DNA of 64,000 nucleotides, taken from Micromonospora radicis. Lineage in GTDB: Bacteria; Actinomycetota; Actinomycetes; Mycobacteriales; Micromonosporaceae. The translations under genes were made by a program, and so were the position numbers. Below, piece after piece: positions 35,233 through 42,897 of this stretch (position 1 is its first letter; every line of letters begins with the position of its first letter). The stretch is from contig NZ_QXEC01000014.1 in NCBI RefSeq assembly GCF_003583405.1, positions 1-64,000 of the forward strand, given 5' to 3'. Below the pieces are notes generated by a model that saw only the letters and a program-made list of their open reading frames with translations, was not told where the DNA came from and searched no databases.

Positions 35233-35799
35233 GTGGACGCCCGCCAACGACAACTCCTCGACGCCGCCATCACCGTCCTCGGCACCCGCGGCACCCGCCA
35301 CCTCACCCACCGCGCCGTCGACGAGCAGGCCGGCCTACCCATCGGCTCCACCTCCAACCGCTACCGCACCCGCGAATCCCTCCTCGCCGGTGTACTCACC
35401 CGCATCCTCGACACCGAAACCAGCGCCTGGACCCACCTCGCCGCCAACCTCCACCCCATCGACACCGACACCTTCGCCACCACCCTCGGCGCCCTCGTAC
35501 ACGAGCTCACCACCACCGGCCGCACCCGCACTCTCGCCCGGCTCGCCATCTTCACCGAAGCCGCCCACCAACCCGCCCTGCAACAACAGATCGCCCACCG
35601 CCAACAGGACCTCGCCACCTGGGCCACCCCACTACTGGCCGCCCTCGGCGCCCATCACCCGGCCACCGCACTACGGCTCCTGCTCGCCCTCGTCGACGGT
35701 CTGCTCAACAACCAACTCGCCAACCCCGACCCGGCCTTCGACCCGACCGCCGCCATCGCCACCGTCCTACCGGCCGTCCTCACCGCTCAACCCGGCTGA
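35233..35799 (+). CDS. TetR-family transcriptional regulator
   Basis: 188 residues. N-terminal helix-turn-helix: RQLLDAAITVLGTRGTRHLTHRAVDEQAGLPIGSTSNRYRTRESLL. The C-terminal ligand domain has hydrophobic and His-rich helices. GTG 35233 comes 7 nt after a TAGTCT box, consistent with leaderless expression. Divergent from the FAD monooxygenase. The 3' end overlaps the recombinase stop by 13 bp. Confidence 0.9.
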   Translation: MDARQRQLLDAAITVLGTRGTRHLTHRAVDEQAGLPIGSTSNRYRTRESLLAGVLTRILDTETSAWTHLAANLHPIDTDTFATTLGALVHELTTTGRTRTLARLAIFTEAAHQPALQQQIAHRQQDLATWATPLLAALGAHHPATALRLLLALVDGLLNNQLANPDPAFDPTAAIATVLPAVLTAQPG

Positions 35800-36788
35800 G
35801 GCCACACCAACCCGACCAGCGCCCGGTTCGTACGGTTGGCCCGCACCGCCTCCCGCTGCTGCCCAGCGGTCACCTCGATGTACGTCTGCGACGACGCCAA
35901 CGACGCGTGCCCCAACAGCCGCATGATCTCCGCCGCGCCCGCACCGTCCTCCGCCAACCGGGTCGCGAAGGTGTGCCGCAAGGCGTGCAACCGAGCGCCG
36001 GCCGGCACCCGGTCACCCACACCGGCCCGCCGATAACAGGACTCCACCAGGTACTGCAACCCGCCCCGACGCAACGGCTCGCCCCGCCGATCCACCAACA
36101 ACGGCGAATCCGGCCGAACCGTACGCGCACCGAACCGGCGAACCCGGCTGTCCAGATAGTCCGACACCACCGCGTCCAGACCCGGCTCCACCGGCAGCAC
36201 CCGCGGGCGCCCACCCTTACCGGCCACCTCGACCCGCCGCTCACCGGGCCGACCGGACAGCGAACCGACCCGCAACGCCAACAACTCCGACAACCGCAAC
36301 CCCGCGCACAACGCCAGCGCCAACACCGCCACGTCCCGCTCCGGCCACGGATCGCGCTGCCGCCCCTCACCCCGCGCCGCCGAGGTCAGCAACCGCTCCG
36401 GAGTGTCCTCGCCCCGCAGCGGCTTGGGCTGGGGGAGCGGCGCCCGGGGCCGGCCGACCGCCGGCATCGGATTGCCCGGCACCACCTGCTCGGCCACCAG
36501 GAACGTGAAGAAGCCGTTCCAGGTGGACCAGGCGCGCCCGACCGAGGTGGCGGCACGGTCGGCGGCGAACCGCGCGAACGCCGACCGCAGCAGCCCGGGG
36601 GAGAGCGCGTCGATCCGGAGATCGGCCAGGGGGAGGGGAGGGGTGGCCAGCTCCGCCGCGAGCGCGGCCACCGCGAGCAGATCCCGCCGGTACGCCTCCT
36701 GCGTGTGCGGCGAGGGCTTCCGGGTGGCCCGAGCCGTCAGGAACTCTGCTACCAACTCGATGACCGGTTCACCCGATTTGTCATGCAT
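35787..36788 (-). CDS. Tyrosine recombinase/integrase
   Basis: 333 residues in two domains: an N-terminal SAM-like core-binding part (SPHTQEAYRRDLLAVAALA) and a catalytic part with all active residues: Arg in AGLRLSELLALR, Lys in GKGGRPR, HALRHTFATRL, LLGHASLASS and the nucleophile in QTYIEV. XerC/D-like, but with no division-site context; may be mobile-element derived. ATG 36788 lies within a perfect palindrome (36782-36805). Base composition of the + strand changes inside this gene near 36.4 kb. Confidence 0.85.
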   Translation of the reverse strand: MHDKSGEPVIELVAEFLTARATRKPSPHTQEAYRRDLLAVAALAAELATPPLPLADLRIDALSPGLLRSAFARFAADRAATSVGRAWSTWNGFFTFLVAEQVVPGNPMPAVGRPRAPLPQPKPLRGEDTPERLLTSAARGEGRQRDPWPERDVAVLALALCAGLRLSELLALRVGSLSGRPGERRVEVAGKGGRPRVLPVEPGLDAVVSDYLDSRVRRFGARTVRPDSPLLVDRRGEPLRRGGLQYLVESCYRRAGVGDRVPAGARLHALRHTFATRLAEDGAGAAEIMRLLGHASLASSQTYIEVTAGQQREAVRANRTNRALVGLVWPQPG

Positions 36789-36805
36789 AAGGGATATTAT
36801 GCATG
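36782..36805. promoter_or_regulatory. AT-rich palindrome at the recombinase start
   Basis: Perfect 9-bp arms CATGCATAA and TTATGCATG separated by GGGATA. The recombinase ATG (36786-36788) is inside the left arm. It could be an autoregulatory operator or a recombination core. Confidence 0.65.
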
Positions 36806-37063
36806 TTTCTCGGGTTGGCCGGCAACGGGAGGGAAGCGGGGAAGGGCTGCGTTCCGGTCCACCTCGAACAGTTCGACGTCGAGGTGAGGGGCAGCACGGC
36901 CCGTGACGTGTTCGGCAACGCGATCTGGCGCCACGCACGGTTGGACGGCGTTCGTCGACGCCGCCAAGCGCCGGACGTTCCACTGAGTCAAACCCTGATC
37001 CTCGGGGTGGCGTACCGACCCCCTCGGGGGCGGGATTCCGGTGCCCGAACCCCGCTACTTGAC

Positions 37064-37077
37064 ATAATGTACATTAT
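37064..37077. promoter_or_regulatory. Perfect 14-bp AT-rich palindrome
   Basis: ATAATGTACATTAT is fully self-complementary and stands out in GC-rich sequence. It covers the esterase stop codon (37074-37076). Role unknown: operator, recombination site or terminator fragment. Confidence 0.6.
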
Positions 37078-38021
37078 CGAATCTGAGGTCTGGTGGTCAG
37101 GGGAGTCGGATCGGTGTCAGGACGCCACAGCCAGCGCAGCGCGTCTGGCAGCAGGACGCCACCGTGGTTGGGACTGTGGCCGCCGTCGCCGAGCACCAGC
37201 CGGAAGTCGTAGCCGGCCTGCGCCAGGGCGGCCGCGACCCGCAGGTTCTCGGCGAGCCAGTTCCGCTCGGGTTCGTTCCAGTGCAGGTCGCGATGGCCGG
37301 CCTGCAGGAAGATCCGCAGCGGCTTGCGGGGTGCGCCGGCGATGAGTCGCGGGTACGGGTTACCGCCGGGCATCTGGGTGAAGCTGGACAGGCAGCCGAT
37401 CACGCGTTGGAACCGGTCCGGGCGTAGCCAGGCGGCGGTGAACGCCGCGTTGCCGCCACTGCTGCCGCCACAGATGCCCCACCGTCGCGGGTCGGCACTG
37501 ATGGCGTAACGCTGAGTCACCTGCGGGATGATCTCGGTGAGCAGGAAGGTGACGAGGCGGTCGTCGTACGCGTCGTACTCGATGTTGCGGTTCTTCGGCT
37601 GGTCCGATCCGACCCGGATACCGGGGTCGACGAACAGTCCGACGGTGGCCGGGAGGTCGCCGCGGTCGATGAGGTTGTCCAGGACGACGCTGGCCCGTAC
37701 CTCGCCGTCAGGATCCAGATACCACCGTCCGTCGAGGAAGACCAGCAGTGACGCCGGTTGCGCCGGGTCGTACCGGGCCGGCAGGTGGATCCAGAACTTC
37801 CGTACGGTGCCCGGGTAGACGGCGCTGTCGGTGCAGTCCAACTCGACGGTCCGGCCGACGGGTACCCGGGGCTGCCGGTGGGAGTCGGGCCCGTGCAGGT
37901 ACCGGACGTCGGACTGGTCGACGGGAAGAGCGCGGTACGGCACTTCCGTGGTCACGGGGTGATGGTAGGTGTCGGTGGCCGGTGCGGCGACGTGGTTTCG
38001 GGACGCGGGCTCGCCGGCCAC
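37074..38021 (-). CDS. Enterochelin-esterase-like alpha/beta hydrolase
   Basis: About 315 residues of the putative esterase (Fes/EstD) family. The nucleophile motif is ICGGSSGGNAAF (G-x-S-x-G), and DGGHSPNHGG probably supplies the catalytic histidine. A region with LLVFLDGRWYLDPDGE precedes it. No siderophore genes are nearby, so the substrate is open. Start uncertain: GTG 38021 has purines directly adjacent; GTG 37955 (VTTEVPYRALP) is an alternative. Confidence 0.8.
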   Translation of the reverse strand: MAGEPASRNHVAAPATDTYHHPVTTEVPYRALPVDQSDVRYLHGPDSHRQPRVPVGRTVELDCTDSAVYPGTVRKFWIHLPARYDPAQPASLLVFLDGRWYLDPDGEVRASVVLDNLIDRGDLPATVGLFVDPGIRVGSDQPKNRNIEYDAYDDRLVTFLLTEIIPQVTQRYAISADPRRWGICGGSSGGNAAFTAAWLRPDRFQRVIGCLSSFTQMPGGNPYPRLIAGAPRKPLRIFLQAGHRDLHWNEPERNWLAENLRVAAALAQAGYDFRLVLGDGGHSPNHGGVLLPDALRWLWRPDTDPTPLTTRPQIR

Positions 38022-38090
38022 TCCCCTCGCTCGCCGCAGGCTGGTCTGGTCGAGGACCTGCCGGGCCGACGGACATCAGTTGGTCCGTCT

Positions 38091-38128
38091 TGATTGCAGT
38101 CAGAAATCATTATTTCTCTGTGCAATCA
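38091..38128. promoter_or_regulatory. 38-bp palindrome upstream of the esterase
   Basis: TGATTGCA (38091-38098) pairs with TGCAATCA (38121-38128), and AGAAAT (38102-38107) with ATTTCT (38112-38117) about the same centre; only the 3-bp blocks between and the centre mismatch. It lies about 70 bp upstream of the esterase start in the 216-bp gap after the SDR gene. Probable operator. Confidence 0.65.
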
Positions 38129-38237
38129 CGCGACACCCAGTGTGCCACCCGCTTGTGGCGATCTTCCGATCCACGATCTCGGTGCCCCGCGCTGCCCCAC
38201 CCCCGGTGGTGGTCACCGCCCAGCCGACGGTATGTGC

Positions 38238-38966
38238 TCAGAGGCCGCCGCCGACGCGCAGGATGGCGCCGGTGGTGTACGAGGCGTCCGGGCTGAGTAG
38301 CCAGGCGATGGCGGCGGCGACCTCGTCGGGTTCGCCGGGGCGGCCCAGTGGGATGCGGGTGGCGGCGCGGTCGGGTCGGTCGGGTTGGCCGGACAGGGCG
38401 TGGATGTCGGTGCGGATGATGCCGGGGGCGACGGCGTTGACCCGGATGCCCTGTGGGGCGAGTTCCTTGGCCAGGCCGATGGTGAGGGCGTCGGTGGCGG
38501 CTTTGACGGCGGCGTAGTGGACGTACTCCCCTGGGCTGCCGAGGGTGGCGGCGACGGAGGAGATGTTGACGATGGCGGCGCCGTCGGTCATCCGGTGGGC
38601 GGCCTGTTGGGCGCAGAGGACGTAGCCGATGAGGTTGACGTCGACGACCTCGCGGAGGTCCTCTGCGCGCAGGTCGGTGAAGGGGCCGATCGGGCTGGTG
38701 ATGCCGGCGTTGTTGACCAGGCCGGTGATGGGTCCGAGTTCGGCGGCGGCGTCGAACAGGGCGGTGACCTGGTCGGGGTCGCGGGTGTCGGCGGGTACGG
38801 CGATGGCGCGTACGCCGGTGGCGCGTAGCTCGGCGGTGAGGGTGTCGGCGGTGGTGTGGTCGCGGCGGTAGCCGAGGGTCAGGTGGTGGCCGGCTGCGGC
38901 GAGGCGGCGGGCGGTGGCGGCGCCGATGCCGCGGCTGCCGCCGGTGATGACGGTGACGGGTGTCAT
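38238..38966 (-). CDS. Short-chain dehydrogenase/reductase (FabG-like)
   Basis: 242 residues of classical SDR: TGGSRGIGAATARRLA (cofactor), LVNNAGITSP, IVNISSVAATLGSPGEYVHYAAVKAA (Ser, Tyr-x3-Lys) and the C-terminal ITGAILRVGGGL-like end. Likely NADPH-dependent. ATG 38966 has GGGGAGGGG upstream. Substrate unknown. Confidence 0.9.
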   Translation of the reverse strand: MTPVTVITGGSRGIGAATARRLAAAGHHLTLGYRRDHTTADTLTAELRATGVRAIAVPADTRDPDQVTALFDAAAELGPITGLVNNAGITSPIGPFTDLRAEDLREVVDVNLIGYVLCAQQAAHRMTDGAAIVNISSVAATLGSPGEYVHYAAVKAATDALTIGLAKELAPQGIRVNAVAPGIIRTDIHALSGQPDRPDRAATRIPLGRPGEPDEVAAAIAWLLSPDASYTTGAILRVGGGL

Positions 38967-39107
38967 TGGTCCCCTCCCCTGGCGCCGGGCTGACGGCGGG
39001 GACGTTACCGGGGCGGTCGTGGGGGTGGACAGCGCGATGTGGTGGAGCACACGTGGTGGTGCGTAGGCTCGCCCGACGGTTGTGCTGGTGTCGAGTGAGG
39101 AGTGCCG

Positions 39108-39563
39108 GTGGTGGGTGTGGGTGACCTGGTCGAGGACTTCGAGTTGCCGGACGAGACGGGGCGGGTTCGCCGGTTGTCGGAGTTCCTGGCGGTGGGGCCG
39201 GTGGTGTTGTTCTTCTATCCGGCGGCGCTGACGCGGGGGTGTACGGCGGAGAGTTGTCACTTCCGGGATCTGGCGGCGGAGTTCGCGGCGGTGGGTGCGC
39301 AGCGGGTGGGGATCAGTCGGGATCCGGTGGCGCGGCAGGCGGAGTTCTCGCGTCGGCACGGGTTCGACTTCCCGTTGTTGTCGGATCCGGATGGTGTGGT
39401 GGCGGGGCGGTTCGGGGTGCGGCGGCGGTTGCCGCTGGGGGCGTTGAGTACGCGGCGGATGACGTTCGTGATCGGGACGGATCGGCGGGTGGTCGAGGTG
39501 GTGCACAGCGAGTTGGGCATGCACGAGCATGCGGATCGGGCGTTGCGGGCCCTGGGGGGTTGA
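39108..39563 (+). CDS. Peroxiredoxin (BCP/PrxQ-like)
   Basis: 151 residues, thioredoxin fold. The peroxidatic cysteine is in LTRGCTAESCHFRD and the second cysteine 5 residues later matches PrxQ/BCP enzymes. VGDLVEDFELPDETG opens the domain. GTG 39108 is chosen because GAGG lies 7 nt upstream; GTG 39102 and 39111 are possible. TAGGCT near 39064 may be the -10. Confidence 0.88.
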   Translation: MVGVGDLVEDFELPDETGRVRRLSEFLAVGPVVLFFYPAALTRGCTAESCHFRDLAAEFAAVGAQRVGISRDPVARQAEFSRRHGFDFPLLSDPDGVVAGRFGVRRRLPLGALSTRRMTFVIGTDRRVVEVVHSELGMHEHADRALRALGG

Positions 39564-39629
39564 TCTTCCGGCTGTCGCAGTGGGCTGGTATCAAGGCTGC
39601 GGTCGAACATGGGTACGGAAGAGGGCGTG

Positions 39630-40322
39630 ATGGCGGGTCAGGGTTTGTCCACCGATGAGGTGCAGGGCATCCGGGAGGCGTTGGCGGCTGGTCGTAAGCC
39701 GAAGGTGGTGTTCACGGCGTCGGCGGGTCAGGTCGCCGGGCAGTTGGGTCAGGTGGTCGAGTTGACCGATCCGGCGGTGTCCGACGAGTTCGTGGTGGTG
39801 CGGTTCGGGCGTGACGAGTTGCCCTTCTCCCCCGCGGATGTGGCGATGGCGCCGCGGGGTGCGGGGCGGCGGGTGGTGGAGCCGAAGGTGGAGGCGGTGG
39901 AGCCGGCGCCGGAGGTGGTGGCGCCGGAGTTCGTGTTGGACCGGGTGCCGCAGCCGCGTCGGGAGGAACCGGTGCAGCGGGAGGAGTCGAAGGTGGAGAC
40001 GGTGGAGGCGAAGCCGGCGCGGCGGGCGGTGAAGGTCGTGAAGCCGAAGGGTCCGGCTGGTCTGACGGTGACGTTGGCGTACGCCGAGGGTGAGTGGACG
40101 GTGGCGGCGCAGCAGGGTGGGAAGGTGTTGGCAAAGCCGTACGTGTTGAAGCCGGCGGAGGCGCTGCGGATGGTGGCGTTGGTGGATGTGCCGGGGGTGC
40201 ACGAGGCGGTGGAGCAGATTCTGGCGGCGGAGCGGTCGGAGGCGGAGCGGCAGGCGGAGAAGTTGCGGGCGGAGTTGGCGGAGATCGAGGCCCGGTTGGC
40301 GGAGTTGCGCGAGGCGGGCTAG
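39630..40322 (+). CDS. DUF6319 family protein
   Basis: 230 residues: an N-terminal domain (KPKVVFTASAGQVAGQLGQV; VVVRFGRDELPFSPADVAM), a Pro/Glu-rich linker, a basic segment (KPARRAVKVVKPKG), a small domain with GEWTVAAQQGGKVLAKPYV and a C-terminal coiled coil (AERSEAERQAEKLRAELAEI). I recognise the opening as DUF6319. GAGGG precedes ATG 39630; ATG 39609 is a longer option. Function unknown. Confidence 0.75.
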   Translation: MAGQGLSTDEVQGIREALAAGRKPKVVFTASAGQVAGQLGQVVELTDPAVSDEFVVVRFGRDELPFSPADVAMAPRGAGRRVVEPKVEAVEPAPEVVAPEFVLDRVPQPRREEPVQREESKVETVEAKPARRAVKVVKPKGPAGLTVTLAYAEGEWTVAAQQGGKVLAKPYVLKPAEALRMVALVDVPGVHEAVEQILAAERSEAERQAEKLRAELAEIEARLAELREAG

Positions 40323-40348
40323 CGGTTGGTGGTGGTGTGGTCGGGGGT

Positions 40349-40379
40349 CCGGGGCGGTTGTCTCGGGCCCCCGGTTTTT
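40349..40379. terminator. Rho-independent terminator between convergent genes
   Basis: CCGGGG (40349-40354) pairs with CCCCGG (40369-40374), followed by T5 (40375-40379). It lies between the stops of the DUF6319 gene and osmC and has the only clear T-run terminator in the window for a + strand gene. Confidence 0.7.
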
Positions 40380-40383
40380 GTGT

Positions 40384-40887
40384 TCAGGGGTGGTCGGGGG
40401 TGTCGGCGGGTGGGTCGGCGGTGGTGGTGGGTTGGTGGTGGACCGGGAAGTTGACTGAGTTGGCGATGAAGCAGAGGTGGTGGGCCTGGTCGTGCAGGGC
40501 GGTGGCGGTGTCGGTGGTGTCGGGGTCGGCGACGGTGACGCGGGGGTGCAGGACGGCTTCGGTGAAGTGGCCGTTGCCGGTGTGGTCGGTGGTCATGGTG
40601 CCGGTGGCGTGGTCGACGTAGTCGGTGACGACGATGCCGTGGTCGGCGCAGAGGTGCAGGTAGGCGAGCATGTGGCATTGGGACAGGGCGGCGAGGAGGA
40701 GTTGTTCCGGGTTCCAGCGGGTGGGGTCGCCGCGGAAGGTGGGGTCGGAGCTGCCGGGGATGGGTGGGCGACCGGCGGTGGTGATGTCGTGGTCGCGGCG
40801 GTAGTCGCGGTAGCCGCTGGTGCCGGTGCCGAGGTTTCCGGTCCAGGTGACGGTGGTGGCGTAGGTGTGGGTGTGTAGGCGGGGCAT
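40384..40887 (-). CDS. OsmC/Ohr-type peroxide reductase
   Basis: 167 residues. The reactive cysteines are in LAALSQCHMLAYLHLC and HHLCFIANSVNFPV, the two expected positions for OsmC. The glutamate/arginine environment in PTRWNPEQLLLAAL is also typical. Detoxifies organic hydroperoxides with a thiol donor. Begins 2 bp after a MarR gene, forming an OsmC-MarR operon. Confidence 0.88.
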   Translation of the reverse strand: MPRLHTHTYATTVTWTGNLGTGTSGYRDYRRDHDITTAGRPPIPGSSDPTFRGDPTRWNPEQLLLAALSQCHMLAYLHLCADHGIVVTDYVDHATGTMTTDHTGNGHFTEAVLHPRVTVADPDTTDTATALHDQAHHLCFIANSVNFPVHHQPTTTADPPADTPDHP

Positions 40888-40889
40888 GG

Positions 40890-41339
40890 TCAGTCTCTCG
40901 GTTCGTGGTGGGTGAGTAGACGGCGCAGGAGGCGGACGAGTTCGTGGCGGTCGGTGGGGTCGAGGGGGGCGAGCAGGGTGTCCTGGGCGGTGTCGAGGGC
41001 GTGTTGCAGGTGGGTGAGTTCGCGGCGGCCGGCGGGGGTGATGTGGATGATGTTGCGGCGGCGGTCGTTGGGGTCGGGTTGGCGGTGGACGAGGTCGCGG
41101 TCGGCGAGGTCGTTGATGGTGGCGACGATGTCGCTGCGGTCGATGCCGCTGTGTCGGCTGAGGTCGGCCTGGCTGGCGGGGCCGGTTTCGGCGAGGGTGG
41201 CCAGGAGTCGGTAGTGGTAGCCGCGGGCGTGGCGGGTGCCGAGTGCGGTGCTGACGATGCGGCTGGCGTGGGTGGCGGTCTGGGTGAGCAGCCAGCTGGG
41301 GGTGGTGCGCAGGTCGTGGGGGGTGTCGGCGGGCTGCAT
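40890..41339 (-). CDS. MarR-family regulator of the osmC operon
   Basis: 149 residues. Winged helix: GYHYRLLATLAETGPASQADLSRHSGIDRSDIVATIND and wing DPNDRRRNIIHITPAGRREL. Despite pairing with OsmC it contains no cysteine, so it is not a thiol-switch OhrR. ATG 41339. Divergent from another MarR-like gene at 41435 across an operator-like region. Confidence 0.88.
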   Translation of the reverse strand: MQPADTPHDLRTTPSWLLTQTATHASRIVSTALGTRHARGYHYRLLATLAETGPASQADLSRHSGIDRSDIVATINDLADRDLVHRQPDPNDRRRNIIHITPAGRRELTHLQHALDTAQDTLLAPLDPTDRHELVRLLRRLLTHHEPRD

Positions 41340-41386
41340 GGGGTGGACTCTACCGGTGGTTGTTGGTCGTACCCACGATCAGGTGT

Positions 41387-41418
41387 TACGTTGGCTCGGC
41401 CAACATTGGTCACGCCAA
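41387..41418 (+). promoter_or_regulatory. Candidate MarR operators in the divergent promoter
   Basis: A palindrome GTTGGC-TCG-GCCAAC (41390-41404) overlaps a TACGTT -10 (41387-41392), and a second TTGG-N5-CCAA lies at 41406-41418. Both TTGG/CCAA boxes sit between the divergent MarR-type genes. Confidence 0.6.
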
Positions 41419-41434
41419 CGGAATGGAGTCGGGG

Positions 41435-41872
41435 ATGTCCGTCACCCTCAACGGTCAGCTGCTCGGTCGTACCCACCACGCCACCCGGGCGCTCCTGGAG
41501 CGGGAGTTGACCGCGCTCGGGCTGACCTTCGCCCAGTCGCTGCTGCTCACCGTCGTCGCCGCCGCGGACGCACCGATCCCCGTCGACCAGGCCGTACGGC
41601 GGCTGGTCGACGGGTTGAAGACCGATGCGGCGAGCGCCCGTGGCGTGCTGGCCGAACTGGTCGACGCGGCGCTGGTGGCACCGGCGCCCGGCGACGGTCA
41701 CCTCGTCTCGGTCACCGAGCGGGGGCGGGTGGTCCAGAGCCGGGCGGCCGCCGCCGGTGCGGCGATCGGCGCCCGGCTCTGGGCGGACCTGCCGGTCGAC
41801 GACGTGGCGGCGGCGGCGCGGGTGTTGGAGACGGTGCGGCACCGCGCCGAGGCGGAGGTGGCCGCGCGCTGA
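41435..41872 (+). CDS. MarR-like winged-helix regulator
   Basis: 145 residues. TFAQSLLLTVVAAADAPIPVDQAVRRLVDGLKTDAASARGVL and a wing DGHLVSVTERGRVV fit a MarR fold with a poorly conserved recognition helix. ATG 41435 is preferred since GGAG stands 6 nt upstream; ATG 41423 adds four residues. Its own promoter carries TTGG/CCAA palindromes, suggesting autoregulation. Confidence 0.75.
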   Translation: MSVTLNGQLLGRTHHATRALLERELTALGLTFAQSLLLTVVAAADAPIPVDQAVRRLVDGLKTDAASARGVLAELVDAALVAPAPGDGHLVSVTERGRVVQSRAAAAGAAIGARLWADLPVDDVAAAARVLETVRHRAEAEVAAR

Positions 41873-41884
41873 CTCCGGTCGGGG

Positions 41885-42883
41885 TCAGTGCTGCGGGATG
41901 TGGGCCACGCCGATGCGCCTGCGGAACACCCAGTAGGTCCAGCCCTGGTAGGCCAGCACGATCGGGGTGAAGAACACCGCCACCCAGGTCATGATCGTCA
42001 GGGTGTAGGGGGTGGAGGCGGCGTTGCTGGCGGTCAGCGTGCCGGCCGGGTCCAGCGTGGAGGGCAGCACGTTGGGGAAGAGCGCGGCGAACAGGGTCGC
42101 CACGGCCAGGCCGATGGCCACGGCGGTGCCGGTGAAGGCCCAGCCCTCGCGGCGTACCTTGGCGGCGGCGAGACCACCGACCAGGGCGAGGGCGGCGCCG
42201 GCGGCGAGCACGACGGCGGCGGCGCTGGACCGGATGGTGAGGGTCCAGGTCAGGAAGGTCACGGCGAGGGCGGCGGTGCTCAGGCCGAGGCGGACCGCGA
42301 GGGCGGCGGCGCGTTCGCGGATGTCGCCGACGGTCTTGAGGGCGATGAACACCGCGCCGTGGGTGAGGAAGAGCGCCGCGGTGGTCGCGCCGCCGAGCAG
42401 GGCGTACGGGTTGAGCAGGTTGAGCAGTCCGCCGACGTACTCGTGGTCGGCGTCCAGGGGTACGCCGCGCAGGATGTTGGCGAAGGCGACGCCCCACAGG
42501 ACGGCGGGGATGAGGGAGCCGAAGAAGATGGCGTGGTCCCAGCGCCGTTTCCAGGAGGCCTCGGGGCGCTTGTGGCGGTACTCGAAGGCGACGCCACGGG
42601 CGATCAGGGCCAGCAGGATGAGTAGCAGCGGCAGGTAGAAGCCGGAGAAGAGGGTGGCGTACCACTCGGGGAAGGCGGCGAACATGGCGCCGCCGGCGGT
42701 GATCAGCCAGACCTCGTTGCCGTCCCAGACCGGCCCGATCGTGTTGATCATGACGCGGCGTTCCCGGTCGTCGCGGCCGAGTACGGGCAGCAGCATGCCG
42801 ACGCCGAAGTCGAAGCCCTCCAGGATGAAGTAGCCGGTGAAGAGCACGGCGACGAGGAGAAACCAGATGGTGGTCAGTTCCAC
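41885..42883 (-). CDS. cydB: Cytochrome bd oxidase subunit II
   Basis: 332-residue membrane protein. Family start ELTTIWFLLVAVLFTGYFILEGFDFGVG, followed by RRVMINTIGPVWDGNEVWLITAGGAMFAAFP, typical of CydB. About eight to nine helices. GTG 42883 starts 14 bp after the cydA stop, so it is cotranscribed. No cydDC assembly transporter follows; the next gene is on the other strand. Confidence 0.95.
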   Translation of the reverse strand: MELTTIWFLLVAVLFTGYFILEGFDFGVGMLLPVLGRDDRERRVMINTIGPVWDGNEVWLITAGGAMFAAFPEWYATLFSGFYLPLLLILLALIARGVAFEYRHKRPEASWKRRWDHAIFFGSLIPAVLWGVAFANILRGVPLDADHEYVGGLLNLLNPYALLGGATTAALFLTHGAVFIALKTVGDIRERAAALAVRLGLSTAALAVTFLTWTLTIRSSAAAVVLAAGAALALVGGLAAAKVRREGWAFTGTAVAIGLAVATLFAALFPNVLPSTLDPAGTLTASNAASTPYTLTIMTWVAVFFTPIVLAYQGWTYWVFRRRIGVAHIPQH

Positions 42884-42897
42884 GGTGGGGCTCCGGG

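Noticed and set aside
36797..36991. 64-codon minus-strand frame upstream of the recombinase
   Set aside because: No ribosome binding site or recognisable features; overlaps the palindrome.
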